From Muraenolepis orangiensis (lineage: Eukaryota; Chordata; Actinopteri; Gadiformes; Muraenolepididae): a stretch of DNA of 64,000 nt. Below are positions 51,128 to 64,000 of the stretch, piece by piece. How positions within the stretch are numbered: the first letter of the stretch is position 1; each line of letters begins with the position of its first letter. The position numbers and the translations under genes are program-made. The stretch is taken from positions 19,093,059 through 19,157,058 of the forward strand of contig CM051007.1 of assembly GCA_027704905.1 (NCBI GenBank), given 5' to 3'. The notes below the pieces were generated by a model. It saw nothing but the letters and a program-made list of their open reading frames with translations. It was not told the DNA's origin and made no database searches.

Positions 51128-51180
<53 letters not shown>

Positions 51181-51603
51181 TGAGGGGTGGGGCGGGACAC
51201 ACTTCCCCTCGCTGTGCAGTACCCGTTTTTAAAATCCCTGGTGTCAGTTTTACATATGATACCCTTTAAAAGGATAACTTTGGCCTTTCAACCTTATCTC
51301 TATCCGCATTGGGGATGAAGTGTGACAACAGCCTGCGGTTGTTGTCGATGCTCTCTGTATCTCTGAGGCACAGACACAGACAACCGTAGCAGGGAGATTC
51401 ATTGTTTATTTTGCATATACTATGTTTTTTTTTTAAATGATAGAGAGCCGGTAGAAAATACTGTATATAAATGAAGTTCCCCTTTAAGAGACCTTTTGTT
51501 TTTTTTTACGATCTTCTTACTTTCCCGGTGAGATGGTAGTGAATGTTTAACCACGTCATATAAAGTTGGATTCTCAATGTCTGATATTTTTGTCTTCCAT
51601 ACT

Positions 51604-51639
<36 letters not shown>

Positions 51640-52159
51640 AGATAAAATTAGTTAAGTAAGCTATTATAGTAAGTGCTAAAGAATAATTTAATAAAAGGAT
51701 CATTATACCCACAGAGAGCTAAATACACGTTTGACTCGAGCACTAATTGATTTAAGCACGCTTGCTGCTAAGTAATTAATGGATGCGGTTGTAAATGCTT
51801 TTTTGGGAAAATAAGACAGGCCTCAATAAAAAACTTTTTATTTATGAAAGGCCTTTTTATGTTAATATGAGCGCTCACTATTTTTAGTAATTGTTTTGTG
51901 TTTGTTTGCTATGTTTTAAACTTTGTAGCTCTCTGAGATTTTTTTTCTTAAATGAAAAGCAATATAAATAAAATGCATTACTATCATTATTATTTATAAT
52001 GAATTATCAACAAATTCCTCTACCAACACACTCAATGCATAGATAAAACAAGTTGTGTAAACCTAATCCAATGACACATATTTTGTTAGGGCTTCATCTT
52101 CCATGCGGAAAGAAGGAATATTTTCAGATTAGTAGTGCAAACCGGGATCCAGTAAACTC
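49891..52159. other. Intergenic, no gene recognised
   Basis: Contains a C-run (50013-50033), (TG)n at 51115-51179, (GA)n at 51610-51637, and unique AT-rich sequence including a possible regulatory block at 51715-51900. Confidence 0.5.
51715..51900. promoter_or_regulatory. Candidate conserved noncoding enhancer block
   Basis: Repeat-free sequence with CACTAATTGATTTAAGCACGC, AAGTAATTAATGGATGC, TTTTTATTTATGAAAGGCC and TTTTTATGTTAATATGAGC. These are dense homeodomain/CDX-type cores in the style of vertebrate developmental enhancers. Based on composition only. Confidence 0.3.
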
Positions 52160-52724
52160 CCACTGAGGTAACCACTGGTAACCACTGAGGTAACCACTGG
52201 TAACCACTGGTAACCACTGAGGTAACCACTGGCAACCACTGGTAACCACTGAGGTAACCACTGAGGTAACCACTGAGGTAACCACTGGTAACCACTGAGG
52301 TAACCACTGAGGTAACCACTGAGGTAACCACTGAGGTAACCACTGAGGTAACCACTGAGGTAACCACTGAGGTAACCACTGAGGTAACCACTGAGGCAAC
52401 CACTGGTAACCACTGAGGTAACCACTGAGGTAACCACTGAGGTAACCACTGAGGTAACCACTGAGGTAACCACTGAGGTAACCACTGGTAACCACTGAGG
52501 TAACCACTGAGGTAACCACTGAGGTAACCACTGAGGTAACCACTGGTAACCACTGAGGTAACCACTGAGGTAACCACTGAGGTAACCACTGAGGTAACCA
52601 CTGGTAACCACTGAGGTAACCACTGGCAACCACTGGTAACCACTGAGGTAACCACTGAGGTAACCACTGAGGTAACCACTGAGGTAACCACTGAGGTAAC
52701 CACTGAGGTAACCACTGAGGTAAC
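52160..52724. repeat. 12-bp minisatellite (GAGGTAACCACT), left part
   Basis: About 565 bp of GAGGTAACCACT units mixed with 10-bp GGTAACCACT units, plus a few GCAACCACT variants. All frames are open on the minus strand because the unit is four codons (Val-Val-Thr-Ser). These ORFs are not genes. Confidence 0.97.
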
Positions 52725-55700
52725 TTCCGGCGCTGCTACGAGCGGCAGCCAGCAACAGTTGCTCCCCCTCCCCTCTTACTTTTTAGTTATTTATTCTTAT
52801 ATTATTGTTGTTTTTATTATAGTTTTTTGTTAAGTAGCTGTGCAACCCTCAGCCAGCTATGTTTAGGGAAGTTTTTGCCGTGTTTCTCATTCTGGGGACA
52901 CTGTTACTGAACCGCGTCTCCGTCGTGGCTCAACATTACGGCGGAGCCATTGTCTACGCGCGGAGTCAACTGTTGTCGCTACAACAGACCTCGCTGCTAC
53001 GGGAGAGGCCCGACATCCCCGACCTCCCCAGGGAGCTGAGGAGGACGTACAGGGGATGCAAGGCTGGACGTAAACAGCAGGAGAGACAGCGGGAGAGGAA
53101 GCGGAGATATAAACCATATCTCCCTTCCATCACCATGGGGAACGTGAGGTCGCTAGCGAATAAGATGGACGAGCTAGCGGGCCTGGTGATGACCCAGCGG
53201 GTGTACCGGGAGAGCAGCGTGCTTTGTTTCACGGAGACGTGGCTCAACGAGGACACCCCGGACTCTAATGTTACCGTGGACGGCTTTCTAACCGTCCGGG
53301 CGGACAGGACGCACCGCGAGAGTGGCAAGAGGAAAGGTGGGGGACTTGCTATTCTCGTTAACAACAAGTGGTGTAACCCTGGACATGTTACTGTGAAGGA
53401 ACGTGTGTGTAGCCCGGACATTGAACTGCTGGCCGTGAGTCTGCGGCCATACTATCTGCCGCGAGAGTTCTCCCATGTGCTTCTTGTTATTGTTTACATT
53501 CCACCGTCTGCAAACGCTGCGCTCGCGTGTGACGTCATCCATTCCGCCGTCGCGAGACTTCAGACACAGCACCCTGAAGCATTCATCGCGATATCTGGGG
53601 ACTTTAACCACGTGTCTCTGGCTGCAACACTGCCCACCTTCAAGCAGTTTGTGGACTGTCCCACCAGGGAAAATAAGACACTGGACCTGCTGTATGCCAA
53701 TGTTAAGGAGGCATACAGCGCCACTGCCCTTCCTCCTCTTGGAAGGTCAGACCACAACCTCATCCACCTGCAGCCCCTGTATAGGCCTCTAGTACAGCGG
53801 CTGCCTGTGACCACAAGGACTGTGAGGAGATGGTCACAGGAGGCCGATGAGGACTTGCGGGGCTGCTTTGAGTCAACAGACTGGGATTTCCTCTGTGATT
53901 TGCATGGAGAGGACCTTGATGATCTCACGGATTGTATAACAGGGTACATCAACTTCTGTGTGGACAGTGTTGTTCCCACAGAGACTGTACGCTGTTTCCC
54001 CAACAACAAGCCATGGGTCACCCGAGACATCAAGGTCCTGCTCAATGAGAAGAAGAGGGCCTTCAGAGGTGGGGATAGGGAGCAGATGAGGCGGGTTCAG
54101 AGGGAGCTGAGGGAGAGGATCCAGCAGGGCAAAGACAACTATAGGAGGAAGCTGGAGCACAAACTTCAGCAGAACAACCTGAAGGATGTGTGGAGTGGCA
54201 TGAGGAGCATCACTGGCTACAAACAACCTGGTAGCCAGACAATAGGGGGGGGTCCTGATCGGGCCAACGAGTTGAATTTGTTTTTCAATAGATTCAATGA
54301 GTGGGCTCCGGTCTACCCCCCCTCCCCCAGCCCCTCTACAACCATTGCCCTCCAGCCCCCCAGCCCTGCTGTCCCCCCTCCCCCACCGTCCCTCTCCAGC
54401 ATCAACATACCTGTTCTCTCTCCCCCTCTACCACTACCTCACCCCTCCCCCATCAACACATCAGTGACTCTTCCAGCCCCCACACACGGCTCACATACCT
54501 TCACAGCTGAGCAGGTGAGGAAAGTGCTGTGCAGGCTCCATCCAGACAAGGCTGCAGGTCCTGACGGCGTCAGCCCGAGGGTCCTCAAAACATGTGCTGC
54601 CCAGCTGAGTGGAGTCCTGCAGTACATCTTCAACCTGAGCATGAGACTGGAGAGGGTCCCTGTGCTGTGGAAGACATCCTGCCTGGTGCCGGTTCCGAAG
54701 AAGGCACGTCCCAGCACCTCAAACGACTACAGACCGGTGGCGCTGACGTCCCACGTGGCGAAATCCTTTGAGAGGCTGGTCCTGACGCTTCTTCGGCCCC
54801 TGGTCAGATCATCACTGGACCCTCTTCAGTTTGCCTACCAGCCGAAACTGGGAGTGGAGGACGCCATCATCTTCCTGCTCCATCGTGCCTACGCCCACTT
54901 GGACAGACCCGGGAGCACTGTGAGAATCATGTTTTTCGACTTCTCCAGTGCGTTCAACACCATCCGGCCTGCCCTGCTGGGAAGTAAGCTGACGGCGATG
55001 AAGGTGGACTCTTCCCTGGTGTCCTGGATTACTGACTATTTGACGGGTCGTCCACAGTTTGTCAGACTGCAGGACTGTGTGTCTGACACTGTGGTCAGCA
55101 GCACTGGTGCTCCACAGGGAACTGTTCTTTCCCCATTCCTGTTCACCCTGTACACCTCAGACTTCCAATACAACTCAGAGTCCTGCCATCTGCAGAAGTT
55201 CTCGGACGACTCTGCAGTTGTTGGTTGTGTCAGCGAGGGAAACGATGAGGAGTACAGGGGCGTCGTGGACTCCTTCGTTGAGTGGTGTGAGCTGAACCAT
55301 ATGCAGCTCAACACTGACAAGACGAAGGAGATGGTGGTGGACTTCCGCAGGAGGAAATCCACACCCACACCCATTTCCATCAAGGGTGTGTCCGCTGAAG
55401 CTGTCCAGGAATATAAATACCTGGGAGTTCATCTGGACAACAAACTGGTCTGGGCCAAGAACTCTGAGGCGGTCTACAAGAAGGGCCAGAGCCGTCTTTA
55501 CTTCCTGCGGAGGCTCCGGTCCTTCAACGTTTGCAACAAGATGCTGAATGTGTTCTACCAGTCGGTGGTAGCCAGTGCCATCTTCTCCGGAGTCGTGTGC
55601 TGGGGTAGCAGGTTGAGATCAGCAGACGCCAACAAGATCAGCAGGATTGTCAGGAAGGCTGGCGCTGTCCTGGGGGTCCAGCTGGACTCCTTGTTGGTGG

Positions 55701-56373
55701 TGTCTGAGAGAAGGATGCTGCGCAAGCTGCGTAGTATCCTTGACAACAACTCTCACCCTCTCCATCAGGTGCTGACCTCATATAGAAGCACCTTTAGCAA
55801 CAGACTCATTCCACCCAGGTGCACCACAGAACGCCATAGGAAGTCCTTTCTTCCTGTGGCTATTAGACTCTATAATTCCTCTACCTCGGGTCGTGAGAGG
55901 GACAGTGGTGACTCAGTGACCTGAGGCCAACGTACTTATTTTTATTTTTATTTTATTTTTGGTCAACACACTGTAATCATCTCATTGTACTTTGCACTGC
56001 AAATTCTATTTCAATTCCGAATTCACTTTTCACTTTTCACTTTTTCACATGTCACTTTTCAGTCGAATTATTTATTAATATATTATTACTGCCAATTTGC
56101 ACTATACGTATTGTTGTGTATTGTATATACCTACGTACTACTGTTATAATACTGTAATTATCTTCACTTATCAATACATTTAGACTTCATTTAGAATTAT
56201 TTTAACTATTTTTGTTTATAATAGTTTTTATTTTAGTTAGTTGTTGTTTTGTTTTTTAGCTTAGGTTTTAGTATTCTTGTGTGTGCATTTATTCCCCCTG
56301 TGTCAACTGTTGCACCTTAATTTCCCTCGGGATTAATAAAGTTTTCTGAATCTGAATCTGAATCTGAATTCTG
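52725..56373 (+). mobile_element. Full-length L2-type LINE inserted in a minisatellite
   Basis: About 3.65 kb: a 134-bp 5' UTR starting TTCCGGCGCTGCTACGAGC, one ORF (52859-55924) and a 450-bp 3' UTR with AATAAAG at 56334 and a (TGAATC)n tail. The 12-bp array resumes directly at 56374. Because the array continues on both sides, both element ends are well bounded. No clear target duplication can be called within the repeat. Confidence 0.9.
52859..55924 (+). CDS. L2-type LINE ORF2: apurinic-like endonuclease and reverse transcriptase, intact
   Basis: A 1021-residue uninterrupted ORF. Residues 1-85: a hydrophobic stretch (about 6-24) then an Arg/Lys-rich part. Residues 88-310: APE-type endonuclease with ITMGNVRSL, FTETWL (Glu126), ISGDFNHVSL (246-255) and GRSDHNLI (295-302). 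Residues 484-540: a proline-rich linker. Residues 545-830: RT with DKAAGPDGVSPRVLK, NDYRPVALTSHVAKSFERL, FFDFSSAFNTI (catalytic Asp694), STGAPQGTVLSPFLFTLYTS and FSDDSAV (Asp783/Asp784; FSDD in place of the common YADD, as in L2 elements). The C-terminal region ends with HRKSFLPVAIRLYNSS. The enzyme nicks target DNA and reverse-transcribes its own RNA at the nick. No stop or frameshift is visible, so it may be active or very recently so. The ATG at 52859 gives the longest frame. Confidence 0.92.
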   Translation: MFREVFAVFLILGTLLLNRVSVVAQHYGGAIVYARSQLLSLQQTSLLRERPDIPDLPRELRRTYRGCKAGRKQQERQRERKRRYKPYLPSITMGNVRSLANKMDELAGLVMTQRVYRESSVLCFTETWLNEDTPDSNVTVDGFLTVRADRTHRESGKRKGGGLAILVNNKWCNPGHVTVKERVCSPDIELLAVSLRPYYLPREFSHVLLVIVYIPPSANAALACDVIHSAVARLQTQHPEAFIAISGDFNHVSLAATLPTFKQFVDCPTRENKTLDLLYANVKEAYSATALPPLGRSDHNLIHLQPLYRPLVQRLPVTTRTVRRWSQEADEDLRGCFESTDWDFLCDLHGEDLDDLTDCITGYINFCVDSVVPTETVRCFPNNKPWVTRDIKVLLNEKKRAFRGGDREQMRRVQRELRERIQQGKDNYRRKLEHKLQQNNLKDVWSGMRSITGYKQPGSQTIGGGPDRANELNLFFNRFNEWAPVYPPSPSPSTTIALQPPSPAVPPPPPSLSSINIPVLSPPLPLPHPSPINTSVTLPAPTHGSHTFTAEQVRKVLCRLHPDKAAGPDGVSPRVLKTCAAQLSGVLQYIFNLSMRLERVPVLWKTSCLVPVPKKARPSTSNDYRPVALTSHVAKSFERLVLTLLRPLVRSSLDPLQFAYQPKLGVEDAIIFLLHRAYAHLDRPGSTVRIMFFDFSSAFNTIRPALLGSKLTAMKVDSSLVSWITDYLTGRPQFVRLQDCVSDTVVSSTGAPQGTVLSPFLFTLYTSDFQYNSESCHLQKFSDDSAVVGCVSEGNDEEYRGVVDSFVEWCELNHMQLNTDKTKEMVVDFRRRKSTPTPISIKGVSAEAVQEYKYLGVHLDNKLVWAKNSEAVYKKGQSRLYFLRRLRSFNVCNKMLNVFYQSVVASAIFSGVVCWGSRLRSADANKISRIVRKAGAVLGVQLDSLLVVSERRMLRKLRSILDNNSHPLHQVLTSYRSTFSNRLIPPRCTTERHRKSFLPVAIRLYNSSTSGRERDSGDSVT

Positions 56374-56449
56374 AACCACTGGTAACCACTGAGGTAACCA
56401 CTGAGGTAACCACTGAGGTAACCACTGGTAACCACTGAGGTAACCACTG
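56374..56449. repeat. 12-bp minisatellite, right part
   Basis: Six to seven more GAGGTAACCACT/GGTAACCACT units, ending ACCACTGCGTGGCAC. It is the continuation of 52160-52724 beyond the LINE. Confidence 0.95.
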
Positions 56450-56529
56450 CGTGGCACATCCCATTAATTTCCTATAGAGCGCAATGAGTCGCAGGGAGCA
56501 AGATGGATGTGGTCAGGGTTAGCGGCGGT

Positions 56530-56645
56530 GCTGTGTGACATTAGACTCAGAGATAGCTTCTACAGTCAGGCAATCAGACTGCTGAACAGGGGCGTATAGC
56601 ATATAACAATGTATATTTTATTACATTGATTTATTTATTGATTTT
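56530..56645 (+). mobile_element. Short LINE 3' remnant
   Basis: GAGATAGCTTCTACAGTCAGG then CAATCAGACTGCTGAACAGG would encode RDSFYSQAIRLLNR, a usual last motif of CR1/L2 polyproteins. It is followed by AT-rich sequence. Too short to classify further. Confidence 0.45.
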
Positions 56646-56796
56646 ACATATTGCTTGGGCTACAACTTTATGCTAATGACCGCCTCCAAGTTGCCACCGG
56701 TCTGGATGGCTGAAACACTGAAACCGACTCATCACAAATCAAATGACATTGGTCCTCATTTCAACGTCTTCAGAAACACTTATTTATTTATTTTTA

Positions 56797-60969
<4,173 letters not shown>

Positions 60970-60970
60970 A

Positions 60971-61741
60971 TTCAAGATGTGTAAGCGTAATGTGTCACGA
61001 TCCAACCCAGCTCTTCCCGCTCCTAGTCCTGGATCTGTGCTGGCTTCCTGGATCCGCGATGTCACGACTCTGTTTCGATTTTCCACTCCGTGTTTTCCCT
61101 GTCAGCCGGTTCATACTGAACTCACCTGTTGTCAATCGCTCCTCATTTATCAAGCTGTATATAAGCCATGTCTGTTGTGTTACTCAATGCTGGATTATCA
61201 CCCTGAATTCCCGGAAAGCATCACGTCTGTATCAAGTTAAGTTCATTGTGTTTGATTGATCTACCGTCTATTGATTTTTCCCGTGTTTTGACCCTCGTCT
61301 GGATAACGACCTTGCCTTGACCACGTTTTTGGATGTGCCCTGTCTGTACCTCTGCCTTTGCTCACGATCATTAAAGCACCTGTTCTACCTGGCTTCTGTT
61401 CACCTGGGTCCCACCTACACCCAGCTGTGACAAAATGGAATGCTTACTCCCCATTACCGCCCAAAGTATGAATTCCCTAAAACACTATACTATAGAAATA
61501 CTACACAATAAAAGTAACAATAAAAATAACAATAAAGTGGATGATGGATGATGATATGTGTTGAATTGTGCAATAGCATCATGAATACAGTGCAGTACAG
61601 TGCAGAACAGTGCAGTAACTAATGAATTGAAAAAGTTCAGAAAAAGTATGAGAGTGTGATAGTGTAATGTCATATGGATGACAATGTGATGATCGTGGCA
61701 GCACTCCTATCAGTTCAGTAGGCCCACTGCCTGTGGAAAAA
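60971..61741 (-). mobile_element. LINE 3' UTR copy, left arm of an inverted pair (interrupted by solo LTR)
   Basis: Family as at 12225. It carries private changes (TAATGAATTGAAAAAGTTCAG) shared only with the copy at 61900. Left arm proper is 61434-61741. Confidence 0.75.
60993..61432 (+). mobile_element. Solo LTR, family A, copy 2
   Basis: 440 bp, TGTCACGATCC...GCTGTGACA, homologous to the solo LTR at 28916-29375 but in the opposite orientation. TATATAAG box at 61159 and ATTAAAG at 61370. Flanks TAATG and AAATG (AATG exact on both sides). It lies inside a LINE 3' UTR copy: LINE tail TTCAAGATGTG is at 60971, and LINE sequence resumes at 61433. Confidence 0.85.
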
Positions 61742-61899
61742 TGGCCCATTTGATAGGAGATGAGCCCCATACGCTGGGAAGACGCGTATTAAAGATGTCA
61801 CAGAAGAATTACACTGATGCTTCAAAGTTGTGGGAATGCTTTGTGTTGCCCCAAGAGAGATTATTTTCATCTCGGATCTACAGCATTGGAGTGACGAGG

Positions 61900-62220
61900 A
61901 TTTTTATCCACAGGCCTACTGAACTGCAAGGAGTGCTGCCACAATCATAACATTGTCATCCATATTACATTACACTATCACACACTCATACTTTTTTCTG
62001 AACTTTTTCAATTCATTAGTTACTGCACTGTTCTGCACTGTATTCATGATGCTGGTGCACCACTGGCATTTTAAAATGTTTTAAAATGCTTTTTGCACAA
62101 TTCAACACTTTTATTGTTATTTGCATTGTGTACAGTATTTTTATAGTATTGTGTTTAAATTCATACTGCGGGAGGGAATGGGGAGTAAGCATTCCATTAT
62201 ACTTATGTACACATATGGTA
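61900..62220 (+). mobile_element. LINE 3' UTR copy, right arm of an inverted pair
   Basis: Plus orientation; reverse complement of 61434-61741 with about 158 bp between the arms. Contains CTGAACTTTTTCAATTCATTA, the complement of the private motif of the left arm, and ends AGTAAGCATTCCATT. Confidence 0.75.
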
Positions 62221-62433
62221 AATAAAAATCTCAAAGACCAGAATGGTTGTGAAACCCGTTTGCCGTCCGGTTTGAATATAATTTGTAGCTTGTATTCTCT
62301 GTATTTTGTAGTCATTAAGGTAGACCCATTCATCCAAAGTGACCTGAAGTGAATTTCTGAATGTTAATGAATGTCATTTAATTAGCAGGTATAGAGGTGA
62401 GGCATCATGCTTAAGGATGCCTACAGGTAGTCT

Positions 62434-62607
<174 letters not shown>

Positions 62608-62824
62608 CCCTATGTAAAGCCCTTTGAGTGCCTGCACTGAAAGGCAAACCTTAAACACTTGTGACATTGTTATTACTAACAATGTCATGTACCCCAATGT
62701 CATGATTTGTAGGTTACGATTTTGCCGCGACTAAACTCAATTCCTGTAGACGCTGCTACATCACACACAGACATTGCTGCAGTAGTTACATGGGAGTTTA
62801 ATAGGAGATGAGGTCTTCAATTCA

Positions 62825-62970
62825 GATACAAGATACAAGATATTTTATTGGCCATTTGTAAAAAGTACATAGGAATGCTTACTCCTCATTCCCTCCCGCA
62901 GTATACATCTCCTTTAAAATAACACCATAAAAATTATATATACAATAAAAATAAACAAAATGACTTAAAT
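62825..62970 (-). mobile_element. LINE 3' UTR fragment, divergent
   Basis: GATACAAGATACAAGATATTTTATTGGCC, then AGGAATGCTTACTCCTCATTCCCTCCCGCAG, as in the other copies but more diverged and shorter. Confidence 0.6.
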
Positions 62971-63067
62971 GATATCTACGTGTTGAATGTACATGTTGTT
63001 TTTTAGATTTAAGTTCAATTTCAATAAACGACTGAATTGTAATTCTTTACAATTGTCAATTCGAAAT

Positions 63068-63145
63068 AGTGGCACAGTCACAGGGCTGTTGTTTATCGCC
63101 TCTGGAGACCTGGGTTCAAGTCCCACCAAGGATGCTCTCTCCATG
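63068..63145 (+). mobile_element. Possible tRNA-derived SINE head
   Basis: GTGGCACAGTCACAGGG resembles box A and GGGTTCAAGTCCCACC is a good box B, about 40 bp apart as in tRNA-like promoters. No acceptor stem pairing was found, so it is not called a tRNA gene. Confidence 0.35.
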
Positions 63146-63288
63146 AAAAAAAACTATTTCAACCTCCGACCGGCCAGTTTGGTAATTAAGGTTCAGGCAA
63201 CCCCAACACCTTGATAAGGTTTAGCAGAAAAGGCTTTCTGGCAGAATGTGTGTCAGAATAAGCAACCGAGTTGAAGCCCGGCGTGGCA

Positions 63289-63392
63289 CACGGTTTGGGA
63301 CGTAAACACACGGTTTGGGAAGTAAACACGCGGTTTGGGACGTAAACACACTGTTTGGGACGTAAACACACGGTTTGGGACGTAAACACAGG
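63289..63392. repeat. 20-bp tandem repeat, five copies
   Basis: Unit CGGTTTGGGACGTAAACACA repeated with single substitutions (GAAGT, ACGCG, ACTG variants). Confidence 0.95.
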
Positions 63393-64000
63393 TATGCCGC
63401 ATAAGGGGCTATATTTTTGTTGCAGTCTTAGTATTCCATGTGCAGCACGGCGAAATAAATGCAATAAGAAATAAGAAATGGCGGCTTCCTAGACAAGGCT
63501 ACAAGGATGTCTTTACCCACAGACACGCCACATGAGCGCCGGTCCATACGTTTCCGAGGAAACATACGTGTTACGAGGAAACATACGTGTTTGTGCCTCA
63601 GCACAAAAGGAAACAACAAAAAACACAAAGCAATTTGCTTCCACTAGAGAAGCATACAGGCATGTTAAAAAAAAAAAAAAAAAGAAGCATGTATTTGTCT
63701 AAACCAACATCTGTAAATCGATTTGGAAAAGAGGCAAAAAACAGCCTTGTCCAATACAGGTTCAGGGTGACAAACACAGCCATGCCACAAATCAAGTCCC
63801 AGCTGTTGTTTGACCCTTTCCCCCCCGCCCTTCTAGATTTTGCTTAACAGTATATCACTCAATGCTGAATACAGCCCACCTCACAGAATGGATCACTGTC
63901 CCCATCTCTCTCTTATACATACATGCACAGTCTGCACCTGCTCTGCTGGAATTACTGACCTTAGAACTCCTGCGAGGTCAATGCACACGAATGGTTCTGG

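Larger units (their letters stand above)
62971..64000. other. Right end of window, no gene recognised
   Basis: Besides the repeat and SINE-like patch, unique sequence with a poly-A run (63666-63682). No exon was identified. Confidence 0.5.

Noticed and set aside
52086..52755. Three overlapping minus-strand ORFs of about 170-210 residues, one a (Val-Val-Thr-Ser)n repeat
   Set aside because: Produced by the 12-bp minisatellite, whose length is a multiple of three; several frames are open at once and there are no flanking gene signals.

Overview
The window looks like a piece of a teleost fish chromosome. The protein-coding exons are vertebrate and split by GT-AG introns. The repeats are a typical fish mix: L2/CR1-type LINEs, Ty3/gypsy LTR elements including a chromovirus, hAT and Tc1/mariner DNA transposons, and a tRNA-derived SINE. 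Dinucleotide arrays are very long and dense, several reaching 140-190 bp. That density reminds me of gadiform (cod-like) genomes, but this is only an inference.

Region 1 (1-8.2 kb, + strand) is the 3' end of one real host gene. It holds the last four coding exons (2052-2177, 4226-4383, 5768-5903, 6139-6201) of the receptor-type protein tyrosine phosphatase PTPRU. They encode the last 160 residues of the second phosphatase (D2) domain. The 3' UTR is full of microsatellites and ends at AATAAA signals near 7.8 kb or 8.2 kb. The remaining exons lie upstream of the window. The introns carry a 1.3-kb pyrimidine minisatellite and complementary (CT)n and (GA)n tracts around the exon encoding the D2 phosphate-binding loop.

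Region 2 (8.2-19.5 kb) has no recognisable gene. It contains LINE fragments, a 43-bp minisatellite and AT-rich unique sequence that may include conserved enhancers. Region 3 (19.5-31 kb) is a transposon-rich block: a 5' half of a Ty3/gypsy element (minus strand), a decayed LINE (minus), a solo LTR, LINE 3' ends, and an old duplicated segment. Region 4 (33.5-38.6 kb) is a nested structure. A hAT transposase gene of the GTF2IRD2-like type (minus strand, two exons, one frameshift) carries in its 3' flank a young chromovirus deletion derivative with identical 685-bp LTRs. A Tc1/mariner remnant abuts its 5' side.

Region 5 (38.6-52.1 kb) is mostly microsatellites and unclassified sequence. Region 6 (52.2-56.5 kb) holds an apparently full-length L2-type LINE with an intact 1021-residue endonuclease and reverse transcriptase ORF, inserted inside a 12-bp minisatellite. 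Region 7 (56.5-64 kb) has a SINE, a second solo LTR nested in a LINE copy, an inverted LINE duplication and a 20-bp tandem repeat.

I found no operon-like, CRISPR or obviously new multi-gene system. The most interesting items are the young L2 element inside a minisatellite, the PBS-less chromovirus with identical LTRs, the inverted LINE pair, and the complementary repeats around a PTPRU exon.
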